NCBI RefSeq assembly: GCF_003019815.1
Contig: NZ_CP027773.1
Span: 4,180,501 to 4,244,500 of the forward strand
Length of the DNA: 64,000 nt
Origin: Variovorax sp. PMC12
GTDB lineage: Bacteria > Pseudomonadota > Gammaproteobacteria > Burkholderiales > Burkholderiaceae_C
Reading direction: 5' to 3'
The notes under the pieces are model-generated. The model made no database searches and was not told the DNA's origin. It saw only the letters and a list, made by a program, of their open reading frames with translations. The position numbers and the translations under genes were made by a program. Below, piece after piece: positions 1 through 10,614 of this stretch. How positions within the stretch are numbered: position 1 is the first letter of the stretch; each line of letters starts with the position of its first letter.

Positions 1-300
1 GTGCTGGGCCTGCTGCGGCCGACGCTGCGCATGTGGCAGGCGCAACTGGCGCTCGGCGCGCTGCTGTTCGTGCTGCTGCCGGTGCTCAATGCGTTCACCG
101 GCCCCGCGCCGTTGACGGTGAGCCTGCGCTCCGGACCGAGCGCGGTGGCGGGCTTCGATCTCGTCGCCATCGCGCTGGGCCTGGGGCTCGCGAGCGCGGT
201 CTGGCTCGTCGAGCGAAAGCGCCGCAAGGCCATCACGCAGAAGCCGGCCCCGAAGACACCGCCGCAGCAAGGGCTCGCCACCTCGGGAGGCGGCTCCTGA
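1..300 (+). CDS. PepSY-associated membrane protein, C-terminal part
   Basis: This is the end of a gene that begins before the window; the frame is open from base 1, and the GTG there is probably internal. The visible 99 residues hold two hydrophobic segments (about 14-32 and 48-68), then a basic stretch with the motif VERKRRK and a Pro/Lys/Gly-rich cytoplasmic tail. This matches the C-terminus of PepSY membrane proteins found in siderophore uptake operons, where they are thought to help reduce or release iron at the inner membrane. The next gene, a DUF3325 protein, overlaps its stop (TGATG), which supports that operon type. The family call rests on layout and neighbour, because the PepSY domains themselves lie outside the window. 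Confidence 0.6.
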   Translation: MLGLLRPTLRMWQAQLALGALLFVLLPVLNAFTGPAPLTVSLRSGPSAVAGFDLVAIALGLGLASAVWLVERKRRKAITQKPAPKTPPQQGLATSGGGS

Positions 301-668
301 TGCACGCCCTGCTCCTGGCGCTGGTGTTCGCCGCTTCGCTCGCGGGCTTCTGCGCATTGAGCCTCGCGATGGACCGCCACAGCGAAGACGTTTTCGGCCG
401 CGGCAGCACGCCGGGCCCGTGGCGGCGCTGGCTGCAGCTGGGGGGCACTGCCCTCCTGTGCCTGTCGCTGGGCGCGAGCCTGCAGGCTGCCGGCAGCGCC
501 ATCGGCTGGGTGCTCTGGCTGGGCGCGCTCACCGCGGCCGCGCTGACGACGGTGGGCCTGCTGAGCGCGGTGCCGGGCCGCTTTCACTGGATCGCTTCCG
601 CTGCCGCGGTGCTGGCGCTCGGCGCCGCGCTGCTCCATCTGGTGCTGGCGGCCCTGGCCGCCAGCTGA
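300..668 (+). CDS. DUF3325 family small membrane protein
   Basis: A 122-residue, mostly hydrophobic protein with four likely transmembrane helices (about 2-22, 44-63, 66-86 and 92-118). The ATG shares its A with the stop codon of the PepSY-type gene, so the two are probably translationally coupled. DUF3325 proteins typically close operons made of a TonB-dependent siderophore receptor, a DUF3649 protein and a PepSY protein. Their biochemical role is unknown. A pairing motif such as DRHSEDVFGR sits just after the first helix. The call is by size, topology and context. Confidence 0.65.
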   Translation: MHALLLALVFAASLAGFCALSLAMDRHSEDVFGRGSTPGPWRRWLQLGGTALLCLSLGASLQAAGSAIGWVLWLGALTAAALTTVGLLSAVPGRFHWIASAAAVLALGAALLHLVLAALAAS

Positions 669-694
669 CGACCAGCAGCGAGCGCAGCGGGCCG

Positions 695-2092
695 TCAGGC
701 TCGCATCAGCGCCTCGATCTCGTCCGCCTTCACCGGCACGCCGCGCGAGATGAGCTCGCAGCCGGTGGCGGTGACGATCGCGTCGTCCTCGATGCGGATG
801 CCGATGTTGTGGAACTGCTCCGGCACGCCGTCGGCCGGCCGCACGTAGATGCCGGGCTCCAGCGTCAGCACCATGCCCGGATGCAGGATGCGGCTCGGGC
901 GGTTCTTGATGACCTCGTTCGACAGCGGATCCTTGCGTTCGCTCACTTCGCCGACCTGCGTGGGCTCGACGTAGCTGCCGCAGTCGTGCACGTCCATGCC
1001 CAGCCAGTGGCCGGTGCGGTGCATGTAGAACTGGAAATAGGCGCGCGAGTCGATCACGTCCTGCACGTTGCCGACCTTGTCGGCGTCGAGCAGGCCCAGG
1101 TCGAGCATGCCCTGCGACAGCACCTTCACGGCCGCGTCGTGCGGGTCGTTGAAGCGGTTGCCGGCCTTGGTGGCGGCGGCCGCGGCGTCCTGGCTGGCCA
1201 GCACCAGGTCGTACAGCGCGCGCTGCGGGCCGGTGAATCTGCCGTCGGCCGGGAAGGTGCGCGTGATGTCGCTGGCGTAGCCGTCCAGCTCGCAGCCCGC
1301 GTCGATCAGCACCAGCTCGCCCTTGCGCACGGGCGCCGCATCGGCGCGGTAGTGCAGCACGCAGGCGTTGGCACCGGCCGCGACGATGGAGTAGTAGGCC
1401 GGGTACTGCGAGCCGCCAAGGCGGAATTCATGCAGCAGCTCGGCATCGAGGTGGTACTCGCGAGCGTCCTTGCCCTCGCGCAGCATGCGGGCCGACAGCT
1501 GCATCGCGCGGACGTGCGCGCGGGCGCTGATCTGCGCGGCGCGCCGCATGATGTCCTGTTCGTGCGCGTCCTTCACGAGGCGCATCTCGTCGAGCGGGCC
1601 GCACAGGTCGCGCTGCTCCTCGGGGCACAGCGCGCCGTAGCGCACGCGGGCGCGCACAGACTGCAGCCAGCCGTCGATGCGGGTCTCCAGGCCCTTGTGG
1701 ATCGCGAACGGGAACCACACGGTCGAGCGGTTCTCGAGCAGCTTCGGCAGTTTCGTGTCGAGGTCGGTCACCGAGAAGGCTTCGTCGACGCCGAGCGCCG
1801 CCGGCGCCGCGTCGGGACCGAGGCGGTAGCCGTCCCAGATCTCGCGCTCCAGGTCTTTCGGCGCGCAGAACAGCGTGGCGCGGCCGTCGCCCGCCAGCAC
1901 CAGCCAGGCGTTGGGCTCGGTGAAGCCGGTCAGGTAATAGAAGTAGCTGTCGTGGCGGTAGAGGAAATCGGTGTCGCGGTTGCGCGGGCGCTCGGGCGCG
2001 GTCGGAATGATGGCGATGCCGTCCTTGCCCAGTTGCGAAGCGAGGCGCGCGCGGCGCTCGGCGTAGATCGTGGTGGTGTCTGCAGAGGTCAT
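695..2092 (-). CDS. pepP: Xaa-Pro aminopeptidase (aminopeptidase P)
   Basis: A 465-residue M24 metallopeptidase that removes the N-terminal residue of peptides with proline in position 2. The N-terminal half is the non-catalytic aminopeptidase P domain (about 5-140). The catalytic pita-bread domain carries the dinuclear Mn ligands: LIDAGCELDGYASDITRTF (two Asp), HRTGHWLGMDVHD (His), LTLEPGIYV (Glu) and GIRIEDD (Glu). The length is normal for the PepP family. Its ATG overlaps the stop of the upstream murU gene by four bases (ATGA), so it is the third gene of a coupled speD-murU-pepP operon. In many relatives ubiH follows pepP; here the next gene is convergent and unrelated. Confidence 0.93.
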   Translation of the reverse strand: MTSADTTTIYAERRARLASQLGKDGIAIIPTAPERPRNRDTDFLYRHDSYFYYLTGFTEPNAWLVLAGDGRATLFCAPKDLEREIWDGYRLGPDAAPAALGVDEAFSVTDLDTKLPKLLENRSTVWFPFAIHKGLETRIDGWLQSVRARVRYGALCPEEQRDLCGPLDEMRLVKDAHEQDIMRRAAQISARAHVRAMQLSARMLREGKDAREYHLDAELLHEFRLGGSQYPAYYSIVAAGANACVLHYRADAAPVRKGELVLIDAGCELDGYASDITRTFPADGRFTGPQRALYDLVLASQDAAAAATKAGNRFNDPHDAAVKVLSQGMLDLGLLDADKVGNVQDVIDSRAYFQFYMHRTGHWLGMDVHDCGSYVEPTQVGEVSERKDPLSNEVIKNRPSRILHPGMVLTLEPGIYVRPADGVPEQFHNIGIRIEDDAIVTATGCELISRGVPVKADEIEALMRA

Positions 2093-2817
2093 CTTGGCGT
2101 GTTCAGTTGGGCAAGCCGTTCGGGGGTTCCCACATCGGTCCAGGGGCCGGTGTAGAGCTCGGCGCTCACCAGTTCATTGTCCATCGCGGCACGCAGGATC
2201 GGCGCCAACGGGGCTTTGCGGCCGTCCGGGTTGCCGGGGGGGATGTCGCAGTACGGCGGCGCGAACAGCGCTGCGCGGTAGAGGCCGATGGTCGAGAAGG
2301 TGAATTTCTCGGGCGCCGTGTTCAGCGCAAGCCCGTCCGGCGACAGGCCGAAGTCGCCCTTGGGGTTGTGCGCCGGGTTCGGCACCAGCCACAGGTGCGC
2401 GAGCTTGCCGCCGGCCAGGAAGCGCTCGACCGAAGCCTGCGTGAAGGCGAAGCCGGGCGCGAACACATCGCCGGCCGCGACCCAGAACACATCGCCCAGC
2501 AGCGTCAGCGCGCGCACGATGCCGCCGGCGGTCTCGAGCGCGCCGCCGAAGTCGCGGCCTTCGTCGGAGTATGAAATCGATAGCGCGGCGTGCCCGTCCA
2601 GCAAGGGCTTTGCGCCGAAGCGCTGCGAAATCTGCGCGCCCAGCCAGTCGGTGTTGACCACCAGTTCAGTGAAGCCGCCGGCGGCCAGCGCCTCCATCGG
2701 CCACTGCATCAGCGGCTTGCCGCGCACTTCGAGCAGGGGCTTGGGGCAGGTGCCGGTCAGCGGCCGCATGCGCTCGCCGCGCCCTGCGGCAAGGATCATG
2801 GCCCGCGCCGCGCTCAC
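2089..2817 (-). CDS. murU: N-acetylmuramate-1-phosphate uridylyltransferase-like nucleotidyltransferase
   Basis: A 242-residue GT-A fold sugar-1-phosphate nucleotidyltransferase. The nucleotide-binding signature MILAAGRGERMRPLTGTCPK is near the N-terminus, followed by KPLLEVRGKPLMQW. Later motifs include VVNTDWLG, a VAAGDVFA metal site and WTDVGTPERL at the C-terminus. The short length and its place before pepP match MurU of the AmgK/MurU cell-wall recycling pathway, which makes UDP-MurNAc without de novo synthesis. A mannose-1-phosphate guanylyltransferase of the same family cannot be excluded. I chose the GTG start because it overlaps the stop of speD (GTGA); the first ATG is six codons further in. 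The kinase gene amgK, usually upstream, is absent. Confidence 0.8.
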   Translation of the reverse strand: MSAARAMILAAGRGERMRPLTGTCPKPLLEVRGKPLMQWPMEALAAGGFTELVVNTDWLGAQISQRFGAKPLLDGHAALSISYSDEGRDFGGALETAGGIVRALTLLGDVFWVAAGDVFAPGFAFTQASVERFLAGGKLAHLWLVPNPAHNPKGDFGLSPDGLALNTAPEKFTFSTIGLYRAALFAPPYCDIPPGNPDGRKAPLAPILRAAMDNELVSAELYTGPWTDVGTPERLAQLNTPR

Positions 2818-3203
2818 GCCGGGACCCGTCCGCGCTGGAGCTCGTTGCGCTCGCTGTGGCGGGGCTGGAACAGCGCCACCAGGCATTCCATCAGCGCATG
2901 CGCCTTGGCCGAGTGGTCGCCGCTGAAATTGCAGACGTACACGTCCAGCGTCACGCCGCGCTGCTCGGGCCAGGTGTGGATGCACAGGTGCGATTCGGCC
3001 AGCAGCACCGTGGCGGTGACGCCGCCCGGCCCCTGCGGCGTGGCCGGAAAACCGTGGACCAGCCTGCCCACCGCCTGCAGCCCGGCGGCCGATACCGCCT
3101 TGAGGCAAACCGCTCCCAGCGCCTCCCGGTCGGTGAGCCATTGAAGGCCGCATTGGCAGTCGTGGAGGTCGGCGGTGAGGTGCAGCCCATGCATGGGTGG
3201 CAA
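2814..3203 (-). CDS. speD: S-adenosylmethionine decarboxylase proenzyme (SpeD, prokaryotic short form)
   Basis: A 129-residue pyruvoyl enzyme that decarboxylates S-adenosylmethionine for spermidine synthesis. The self-cleavage site is AESHLCIHTWPE, giving Glu70/Ser71, with the processing His at 76 and the catalytic Cys at 91 in DVYVCNFSG. These residues sit at Ser+5 and Ser+20, the spacing known from the Thermotoga enzyme (Ser63, His68, Cys83), so processing and catalysis should be intact. The start may be at residue 4 (MHGLHLTADL), the usual N-terminus of relatives. No spermidine synthase gene is near. It overlaps murU by four bases, which is an unusual partnership. Confidence 0.88.
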   Translation of the reverse strand: MPPMHGLHLTADLHDCQCGLQWLTDREALGAVCLKAVSAAGLQAVGRLVHGFPATPQGPGGVTATVLLAESHLCIHTWPEQRGVTLDVYVCNFSGDHSAKAHALMECLVALFQPRHSERNELQRGRVPA

Positions 3204-3332
3204 CTCTAGCAGTCCGGCCGCCGCACAAGAACATCCGCGGGGTGTTCGGGCCGTATCGGCAGCCGTTCGGGCTCGCCCGGTAAAATCGCGGGTTCCCCCC
3301 TATCCCACCCACCCTTTTCCCCCGAAAGTCCC

Positions 3333-5441
<2,109 letters not shown>

Positions 5442-5498
5442 GTCCCTTCGCACGGTTCACGACAGACAACAAGTTTTTCAACCTTAGGAGCAAGTCAG

Positions 5499-6500
5499 AT
5501 GGCTATCAAACTCGGTATCAACGGCTTCGGCCGCATCGGTCGCAACGTGCTGCGCGCAGCAGTGCAGAACTTCAAGAACGACATCGAAATCGTTGCCATC
5601 AACGACTTGCTCGAGCCCGACTACCTCGCCTACATGCTCCAGTACGACTCGGTGCATGGCCGCTTCAAGGGTGAGGTCACGGTTGACGGCAATACGCTGA
5701 TCGTGAACGGCAAGAGGATCCGCCTGACCCAGGAGCGCGACCCCGCGCAACTGAAGTGGAACGAAGTCGGCGCCGACGTCGTGCTCGAATCGACCGGCCT
5801 GTTCCTCACCAAGGAAACCGCGCAGAAGCACATCGACGCGGGCGCCAAGAAGGTCATCCTGTCGGCACCGTCGAAGGACGACACCCCCATGTTCGTCTAC
5901 GGCGTGAACGACAAGAAGTACGCCGGCGAAGCCATCGTCAGCAACGCCAGCTGCACCACCAACTGCCTGGCGCCGCTGGCCAAGGTGCTGAACGACAAGT
6001 GGGGCATCAAGCGCGGCCTGATGACGACCGTGCACGCGGCCACCGCCACGCAGAAGACCGTGGACGGCCCGAGCAACAAGGATTGGCGCGGCGGCCGCGG
6101 CATCCTGGAAAACATCATTCCCTCGAGCACCGGCGCCGCCAAGGCCGTGGGCGTGGTGATCCCCGAGCTCAACAAGAAGCTCACCGGCATGAGCTTCCGC
6201 GTGCCGACCTCCGACGTGTCGGTGGTCGACCTGACGGTCGAGCTGGTGAAGGAAGCCACGTACAAGGAAATCTGCGCCGAGATGAAGGCACAGAGCGAAG
6301 GCGCGCTCAAGGGCGTGCTGGGCTACACCGAAGACAAGGTCGTCGCCACCGACTTCCGCGGCGACCCGCGCACCTCGATCTTCGACGCCGAAGCCGGCAT
6401 TGCGCTGGACGGCACCTTCGTCAAGCTCGTGAGCTGGTACGACAACGAGTGGGGCTACTCGAACAAGTGCCTGGAGATGGTGAAGGTCGTGTCGAAGTAA
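5499..6500 (+). CDS. gap: Glyceraldehyde-3-phosphate dehydrogenase, type I
   Basis: A 333-residue NAD-dependent dehydrogenase that oxidises glyceraldehyde-3-phosphate to 1,3-bisphosphoglycerate in glycolysis. The Rossmann start is KLGINGFGRIGRNVLRA. The catalytic cysteine is Cys152 in SNASCTTNC, with the partner His in the segment around TTVHAAT. The C-terminus WYDNEWGYSNK is typical. An AGGAG ribosome binding site lies nine bases before the ATG. It follows tkt closely and is closed by a strong palindromic terminator. All catalytic residues are present and the length is standard. Confidence 0.97.
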   Translation: MAIKLGINGFGRIGRNVLRAAVQNFKNDIEIVAINDLLEPDYLAYMLQYDSVHGRFKGEVTVDGNTLIVNGKRIRLTQERDPAQLKWNEVGADVVLESTGLFLTKETAQKHIDAGAKKVILSAPSKDDTPMFVYGVNDKKYAGEAIVSNASCTTNCLAPLAKVLNDKWGIKRGLMTTVHAATATQKTVDGPSNKDWRGGRGILENIIPSSTGAAKAVGVVIPELNKKLTGMSFRVPTSDVSVVDLTVELVKEATYKEICAEMKAQSEGALKGVLGYTEDKVVATDFRGDPRTSIFDAEAGIALDGTFVKLVSWYDNEWGYSNKCLEMVKVVSK

Positions 6501-6514
6501 GGCTTCGACGCTTC

Positions 6515-6550
6515 CATGAAAAAACGCGCCCGAGGGCGCGTTTTTTCATG
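6515..6550. terminator. Bidirectional intrinsic terminator after gap
   Basis: A perfect 36-nt palindrome: a GC stem (ACGCGCCC / GGGCGCGT) flanked by an A run on the left and a T run on the right. It has a U-tract in both directions, so it can end transcription from gap on the plus strand and also act on the minus strand past the small monooxygenase gene. It starts 14 nt after the gap stop codon. Confidence 0.9.
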
Positions 6551-6625
6551 GCGAGGCGGCAGGCAGCAGCCGCCGGGTTCAGCGCAGCTTCTCGTTCCTG
6601 CGGATTTCGCTGCGCGTGCGAAAAC

Positions 6626-6934
6626 TCAAACCGGCTCGAGCACGTGAATCAGCTTGCCCGCCGTCAGCTCCTTGGTCTTCTCGCTGTGCGCCTTCATGTG
6701 CGGCGCGACGGCGTGGGCCTGCAGGTGGGCCAGCGTTTCCCATTTCTCGATCACGACGAAGGTGTCGTTGCCGAAGCTGGCCTTCGACGTCGGGATGCCT
6801 TGCGCGTCGATCGTCGCGCCGTATTCGATGCAGCCTTCTTCGGCCAGCACGGCCGCGCGGTTGGCGGCGAAGGCTTCGAGCAGCGCGGCGCGCTGGCCCG
6901 GCTTGGCGGTGATGACTGCGACGACGTGGATCAT
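6626..6934 (-). CDS. Antibiotic biosynthesis monooxygenase-fold protein (YgiN-like)
   Basis: A 102-residue dimeric alpha/beta-barrel protein of the ABM family. Seen: the opening strand MIHVVAVITAKPGQRAAL, the central CIEYGATID, the strand TFVVIEKWETLAHLQAH, and HMKAHSEKTKELTAG at the end. Members such as YgiN oxidise quinols without a cofactor, while others are heme or small-aromatic oxygenases; the substrate here cannot be told. The ATG is preceded by GGAGACC. The open frame extends upstream, but that part looks non-coding. It is divergent from the NRAMP transporter. Confidence 0.8.
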   Translation of the reverse strand: MIHVVAVITAKPGQRAALLEAFAANRAAVLAEEGCIEYGATIDAQGIPTSKASFGNDTFVVIEKWETLAHLQAHAVAPHMKAHSEKTKELTAGKLIHVLEPV

Positions 6935-7064
6935 TGGAAAGGTCTCCGAGGATTGATGTGAGGGATGACGCACCGGGGTGCGAACGCCGAATCTAAGAGA
7001 TGCGGCATCGCCGCGCCGGTCAGGTCCGCGACAACGCCGCGTCCTTGTCCCTATCATCGCCCGG

Positions 7065-8390
7065 ATGTTCTTTCCGCTGCCCCGCACGGCCACCGCGCCT
7101 TTCTGTCCCTCCGAAGTGAAGGGCAGCGTGGCCGTTCCCCAGGACCTGCCTTTCTTCAGGAAGCTGATGCGCTACGCGGGCCCGGGCCTGCTGGTGTCGG
7201 TCGGCTACATGGACCCGGGCAACTGGGCCACCGACATCGAGGCCGGCTCGCGCTTCGGCTACGGCCTGCTGTTCGTGGTGCTGCTGGCGAGCCTGGCGGC
7301 GATGCTGCTGCAGACGCTGTGCGTGCGCCTGGGGCTGGTGGCGCAGAAAGACCTGGCGCGCGCCTGCCGCGAGCACTACTCGCCGCGCGTCAACCGCTTG
7401 CTGTGGCTGGGCGCCGAGCTGGCCATCGTGGCCTGCGACCTCGCCGAGGTGCTGGGCAGCGCGCTCGCGCTGCACCTGCTGTTCGGCGTGTCGATTCCGG
7501 TGGGCATCGCCATCACGGCCTTCGACACGCTGCTGGTGCTGGGCCTGCAGGGCGCGGGCTTTCGCCGGGTGGAGGCCATCGTGCTCGGGCTGGTCGGCAC
7601 CATCGCGGGCTGCTTCGCGGTCGAGCTGATGATGGCGCCGCCCAACTGGTTCGGCGTGGCGATGGGCTTCGCGCCGAGCCTGGAGCGGCTGCACCAGCCG
7701 GGCGCGCTGTACCTGGCCATCGGCATCGTCGGCGCCACGGTGATGCCGCACAACCTGTACCTGCATTCGTCCATCGTGCAGACCCGCCTCGTGGCCGACA
7801 CCGAACCGGCGCGGCGCGAGGCGGTGCGCTTCTGCACGCTCGACGCGGTGGTGTCGCTGTCGCTCGCGCTGCTGGTCAACGCGGCCATCATGGTGCTGGC
7901 GGCCAGCGCCTTCCATGCCACCGGCCACCGCGAAGTGGCGGAGATCGACGACGCCTACCGCCTGCTCGAGCCCGTCGTCGGCAGCGCTTTCGCGGCCACG
8001 CTGTTCGGCATCGCGCTGCTGGCCTCGGGGCAGAGCTCGACCTTCACCGGCACCATCGCGGGCCAGATCATCATGGAGGGCTTTCTCGACATGAAGATCC
8101 CGTGCTGGCAGCGCCGGCTGATCACGCGCGCGCTCGCGCTCGGCCCGGCCTTCCTCGGCGTCTGGTGGTTCGGCGACGGCGGCGTGGGCAAGATGCTTGT
8201 GCTCAGCCAGGTGGTGCTGAGCTTCCAGCTTCCGTTCGCGATGTGGCCCTTGATTCGCTTCACCAGCAGCCGCGCCATGATGGGCGGGTTTGCCAACGGG
8301 CCGGTGCTCAAGTCGCTGGCGTGGGGCCTGTTCGGCGTGATCAGCGCCGCCAACGTGTGGCTGGTGGCCTCGGTGCTCAGCGGCGGTTGA
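7065..8390 (+). CDS. mntH: NRAMP-family divalent metal (Mn/Fe) transporter
   Basis: A 441-residue inner-membrane proton-coupled transporter of Mn2+ and Fe2+. The two hallmark metal-binding motifs are present: DPGNWATDIEAG in helix 1 and MPHNLYLHSSIVQ in helix 6. GQSSTFTGTIAGQIIMEGFL, the family transport signature, lies in helix 8. About 11 helices are visible, which is normal. The chosen ATG begins a short cytoplasmic N-terminus before PFFRKLMRYAGPGLL; the open frame continues upstream to about 6978, but that part has no family similarity that I can recognise. Its 3' end overlaps the convergent LysR gene by 14 bp. The mntH symbol is by family. Confidence 0.9.
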   Translation: MFFPLPRTATAPFCPSEVKGSVAVPQDLPFFRKLMRYAGPGLLVSVGYMDPGNWATDIEAGSRFGYGLLFVVLLASLAAMLLQTLCVRLGLVAQKDLARACREHYSPRVNRLLWLGAELAIVACDLAEVLGSALALHLLFGVSIPVGIAITAFDTLLVLGLQGAGFRRVEAIVLGLVGTIAGCFAVELMMAPPNWFGVAMGFAPSLERLHQPGALYLAIGIVGATVMPHNLYLHSSIVQTRLVADTEPARREAVRFCTLDAVVSLSLALLVNAAIMVLAASAFHATGHREVAEIDDAYRLLEPVVGSAFAATLFGIALLASGQSSTFTGTIAGQIIMEGFLDMKIPCWQRRLITRALALGPAFLGVWWFGDGGVGKMLVLSQVVLSFQLPFAMWPLIRFTSSRAMMGGFANGPVLKSLAWGLFGVISAANVWLVASVLSGG

Positions 8391-9315
8391 GCGCAGGCTC
8401 GGCCGCGTCCTTGCCGAGCGCGGCCGCGATGAAGTCGACGAAGGTCCGCACGCGCGCCGACAGCTGGTGGCGCTGCGGGTACACGGCGTAGATGTCGGCG
8501 TCGGGCGTTCGGTAGTTCGCGAGCACCTGCACCAGCCGGCCGCTGCGCAGGTAGCGCGCGATGTCCCACTCGGCGCGCATCAGGATGCCGTGGCCGTCGA
8601 GCGCCCAGTTGACCGCGATCTCGCCGTCGTTGGTGCTCAGCGCGCCGCGCGTCTTCACCGCCTCTGTGCGCTGCGCCGCGCCCCGGCCGGTGCTCAGGCG
8701 CCACATGCCGTAGGCCTCGTCGCCCTGGCGGATGCCGATGCAGCGGTGGTGCGCAAGGTCGTTGGGCACCCTGGGCTGCCCGGCGCGCGCCAGGTAGGCC
8801 GGCGAGGCGCACAGCAGCCGCCGGTTCGACGCGATGCGCCGCGCGATCACGCGGGCCTCGGGCGGCGCGCCGAAGCGGATGCAGACGTCGAAGGCGTCGT
8901 CGGTCAGCGGCGGCGGGTTGACCGAAAGCTGCAGCTGCACCTCGACCTGCGGATGCTTGCGCACGAACTTCGATATCAGCGGCGCCACGTGGCTGCGCCC
9001 GAAGCCCAGCGTGGCATTCACGCGCAGCAGGCCCTGCGCCTCGCCCTTGGCGCCGCCCAGCAACTGCGCCATGTCGTCGATCTCGCCGAGGATGCGGCGC
9101 GCATGCGCCACGTAGAGCTCGCCTTCGGGCGTGAGGCTCATGCGCCGCGTGGTGCGGTTCACCAGCGTCACCCCCAGGCGCGTTTCCATCTGCGAGAGCC
9201 GCTTGCTCACGGCCGGCGTGCTGATGCCCAGCTCGCGCGCCGCGGCGCTGAGGCTGCCGCAGGCCGCGAGCGCGGAGAAGAAGCCGAGGTCGGCGGGCTG
9301 TACAGGCGACGTCAT
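8377..9315 (-). CDS. LysR-type regulator, probably controls the adjacent tartrate/malate dehydrogenase
   Basis: A 312-residue LysR regulator. The winged helix-turn-helix is at about 9-68 (ALAACGSLSAAARELGIS, then NRTTRRMSLTPEGELY), followed by a two-lobed effector domain (about 95-300). It is transcribed away from the dehydrogenase at 9430, with 114 bp between them. That is the classic arrangement of a LysR activator and its target. The spacer has a repeated TGAATTG (near 9322 and 9361) that could be part of its binding site. The effector is likely tartrate or malate, inferred only from the neighbour. Confidence 0.88.
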   Translation of the reverse strand: MTSPVQPADLGFFSALAACGSLSAAARELGISTPAVSKRLSQMETRLGVTLVNRTTRRMSLTPEGELYVAHARRILGEIDDMAQLLGGAKGEAQGLLRVNATLGFGRSHVAPLISKFVRKHPQVEVQLQLSVNPPPLTDDAFDVCIRFGAPPEARVIARRIASNRRLLCASPAYLARAGQPRVPNDLAHHRCIGIRQGDEAYGMWRLSTGRGAAQRTEAVKTRGALSTNDGEIAVNWALDGHGILMRAEWDIARYLRSGRLVQVLANYRTPDADIYAVYPQRHQLSARVRTFVDFIAAALGKDAAEPALNRR

Positions 9316-9429
9316 GGCAGCCTCACTGTTGAATTGAAGTTAAGGATGGATTCACTTCGGGCATGAATTGTTCAGCGCGCCGGATCCTACAGTGCGCCTT
9401 CCAAAGAGCACACACGCAAAAGGACATCG

Positions 9430-10521
9430 ATGACCCGCTACAGCATTGCCACCATTCCCGGCGACGGCATCGGCAAGGAAGTGATTCCGGCGGGGCGCCG
9501 GGTGATGGAGGCGCTGGCCGAGGCCTCCGGCGGCGCGCTGCAATTCAGCTTCGAGGACTTCGGCTGGGGCGGCGACTGGTACCGCGCGCACGGCGAGATG
9601 ATGCCGGCCGACGGCCTCGACGCGCTGCGCGGCAAGGACGCCATTCTTTTCGGCTCCGCGGGCGATCCGCACATTCCCGACCATGTCACGCTCTGGGGCC
9701 TGCGCCTGAAGATCTGCCAGGGCTTCGACCAGTACGCCAACGTGCGGCCCACGCGCATCCTGCCGGGCATCGACGGCCCGCTCAAGCGCTGCGCGCCCGG
9801 CCAGCTCGACTGGGTGATCGTGCGCGAGAACTCCGAGGGCGAGTACGCCGGCGTCGGCGGCCGCGTGCACCAGGGCCACCCCATCGAGGCCGCGACCGAC
9901 GTGAGCATGATGACCCGCGCGGGCGTGGAGCGCATCATGCGTTTCGCCTTCAAGCTGGCCGGTTCGCGGCCGCGCAAGCTGCTCACCGTGGTGACCAAGA
10001 GCAACGCGCAACGCCATGCGATGGTGATGTGGGACGAGATCGCGCTGCAGATCTCCAAGGAGTTCCCCGACGTGACGTGGGACAAGGAACTGGTCGACGC
10101 CTGCACCGCGCGCATGGTCAACCGCCCGGCCACGCTCGACACCATCGTCGCCACCAACCTGCACGCCGACATCCTCAGCGACCTGGCCGCCGCGCTGGCG
10201 GGCAGCCTGGGCATCGCGCCCACCGGCAACATCGATCCGGAGCGGCGCTATCCGTCGATGTTCGAGCCCATCCACGGATCGGCCTTCGACATCATGGGCA
10301 AGGGGCTGGCCAACCCGGTCGGCACCTTCTGGTCGGTGGTGATGCTGCTCGAGCACCTGGGCGAGGCCGAGGCGGCGCGGCGCGTGATGCAGGCGGTGGA
10401 GCACGTCACGGCCAACCCGGCGCTGCACACACGCGACCTGGGCGGCAGCGCGACCACCGAGCAGGTGACGCAGGCGGTGTGCGCGCACATCGCGGGCGAG
10501 CCGATGCGGCTTGCGGCGTGA
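9430..10521 (+). CDS. ttuC: Tartrate dehydrogenase / D-malate dehydrogenase family
   Basis: A 363-residue member of the isocitrate/isopropylmalate dehydrogenase family. It likely oxidises and decarboxylates D-malate or tartrate with NAD and Mn. Seen: the N-terminus SIATIPGDGIGKEVIPAG, the substrate-binding ENSEGEYAGVGGR, the catalytic Lys in VVTKSNAQRHAM, the metal-binding Asp in VATNLHADILSDLAAAL, and EPIHGSAFDIMGKGLANP near the C-terminus. The motif pattern and length match TtuC/YeaU rather than LeuB. A Bug-type receptor follows, which may deliver the substrate. ttuC is my best symbol; substrate preference among tartrate, D-malate and alkylmalate is open. Confidence 0.85.
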   Translation: MTRYSIATIPGDGIGKEVIPAGRRVMEALAEASGGALQFSFEDFGWGGDWYRAHGEMMPADGLDALRGKDAILFGSAGDPHIPDHVTLWGLRLKICQGFDQYANVRPTRILPGIDGPLKRCAPGQLDWVIVRENSEGEYAGVGGRVHQGHPIEAATDVSMMTRAGVERIMRFAFKLAGSRPRKLLTVVTKSNAQRHAMVMWDEIALQISKEFPDVTWDKELVDACTARMVNRPATLDTIVATNLHADILSDLAAALAGSLGIAPTGNIDPERRYPSMFEPIHGSAFDIMGKGLANPVGTFWSVVMLLEHLGEAEAARRVMQAVEHVTANPALHTRDLGGSATTEQVTQAVCAHIAGEPMRLAA

Positions 10522-10614
10522 CACACGCAATGGCCTGAACGGCCGCCAGCGACAGACACGACGGTATCCGCGCGCCTCGATGCGCGCACCACGACAACGA
10601 GCCGGAGACAAACC

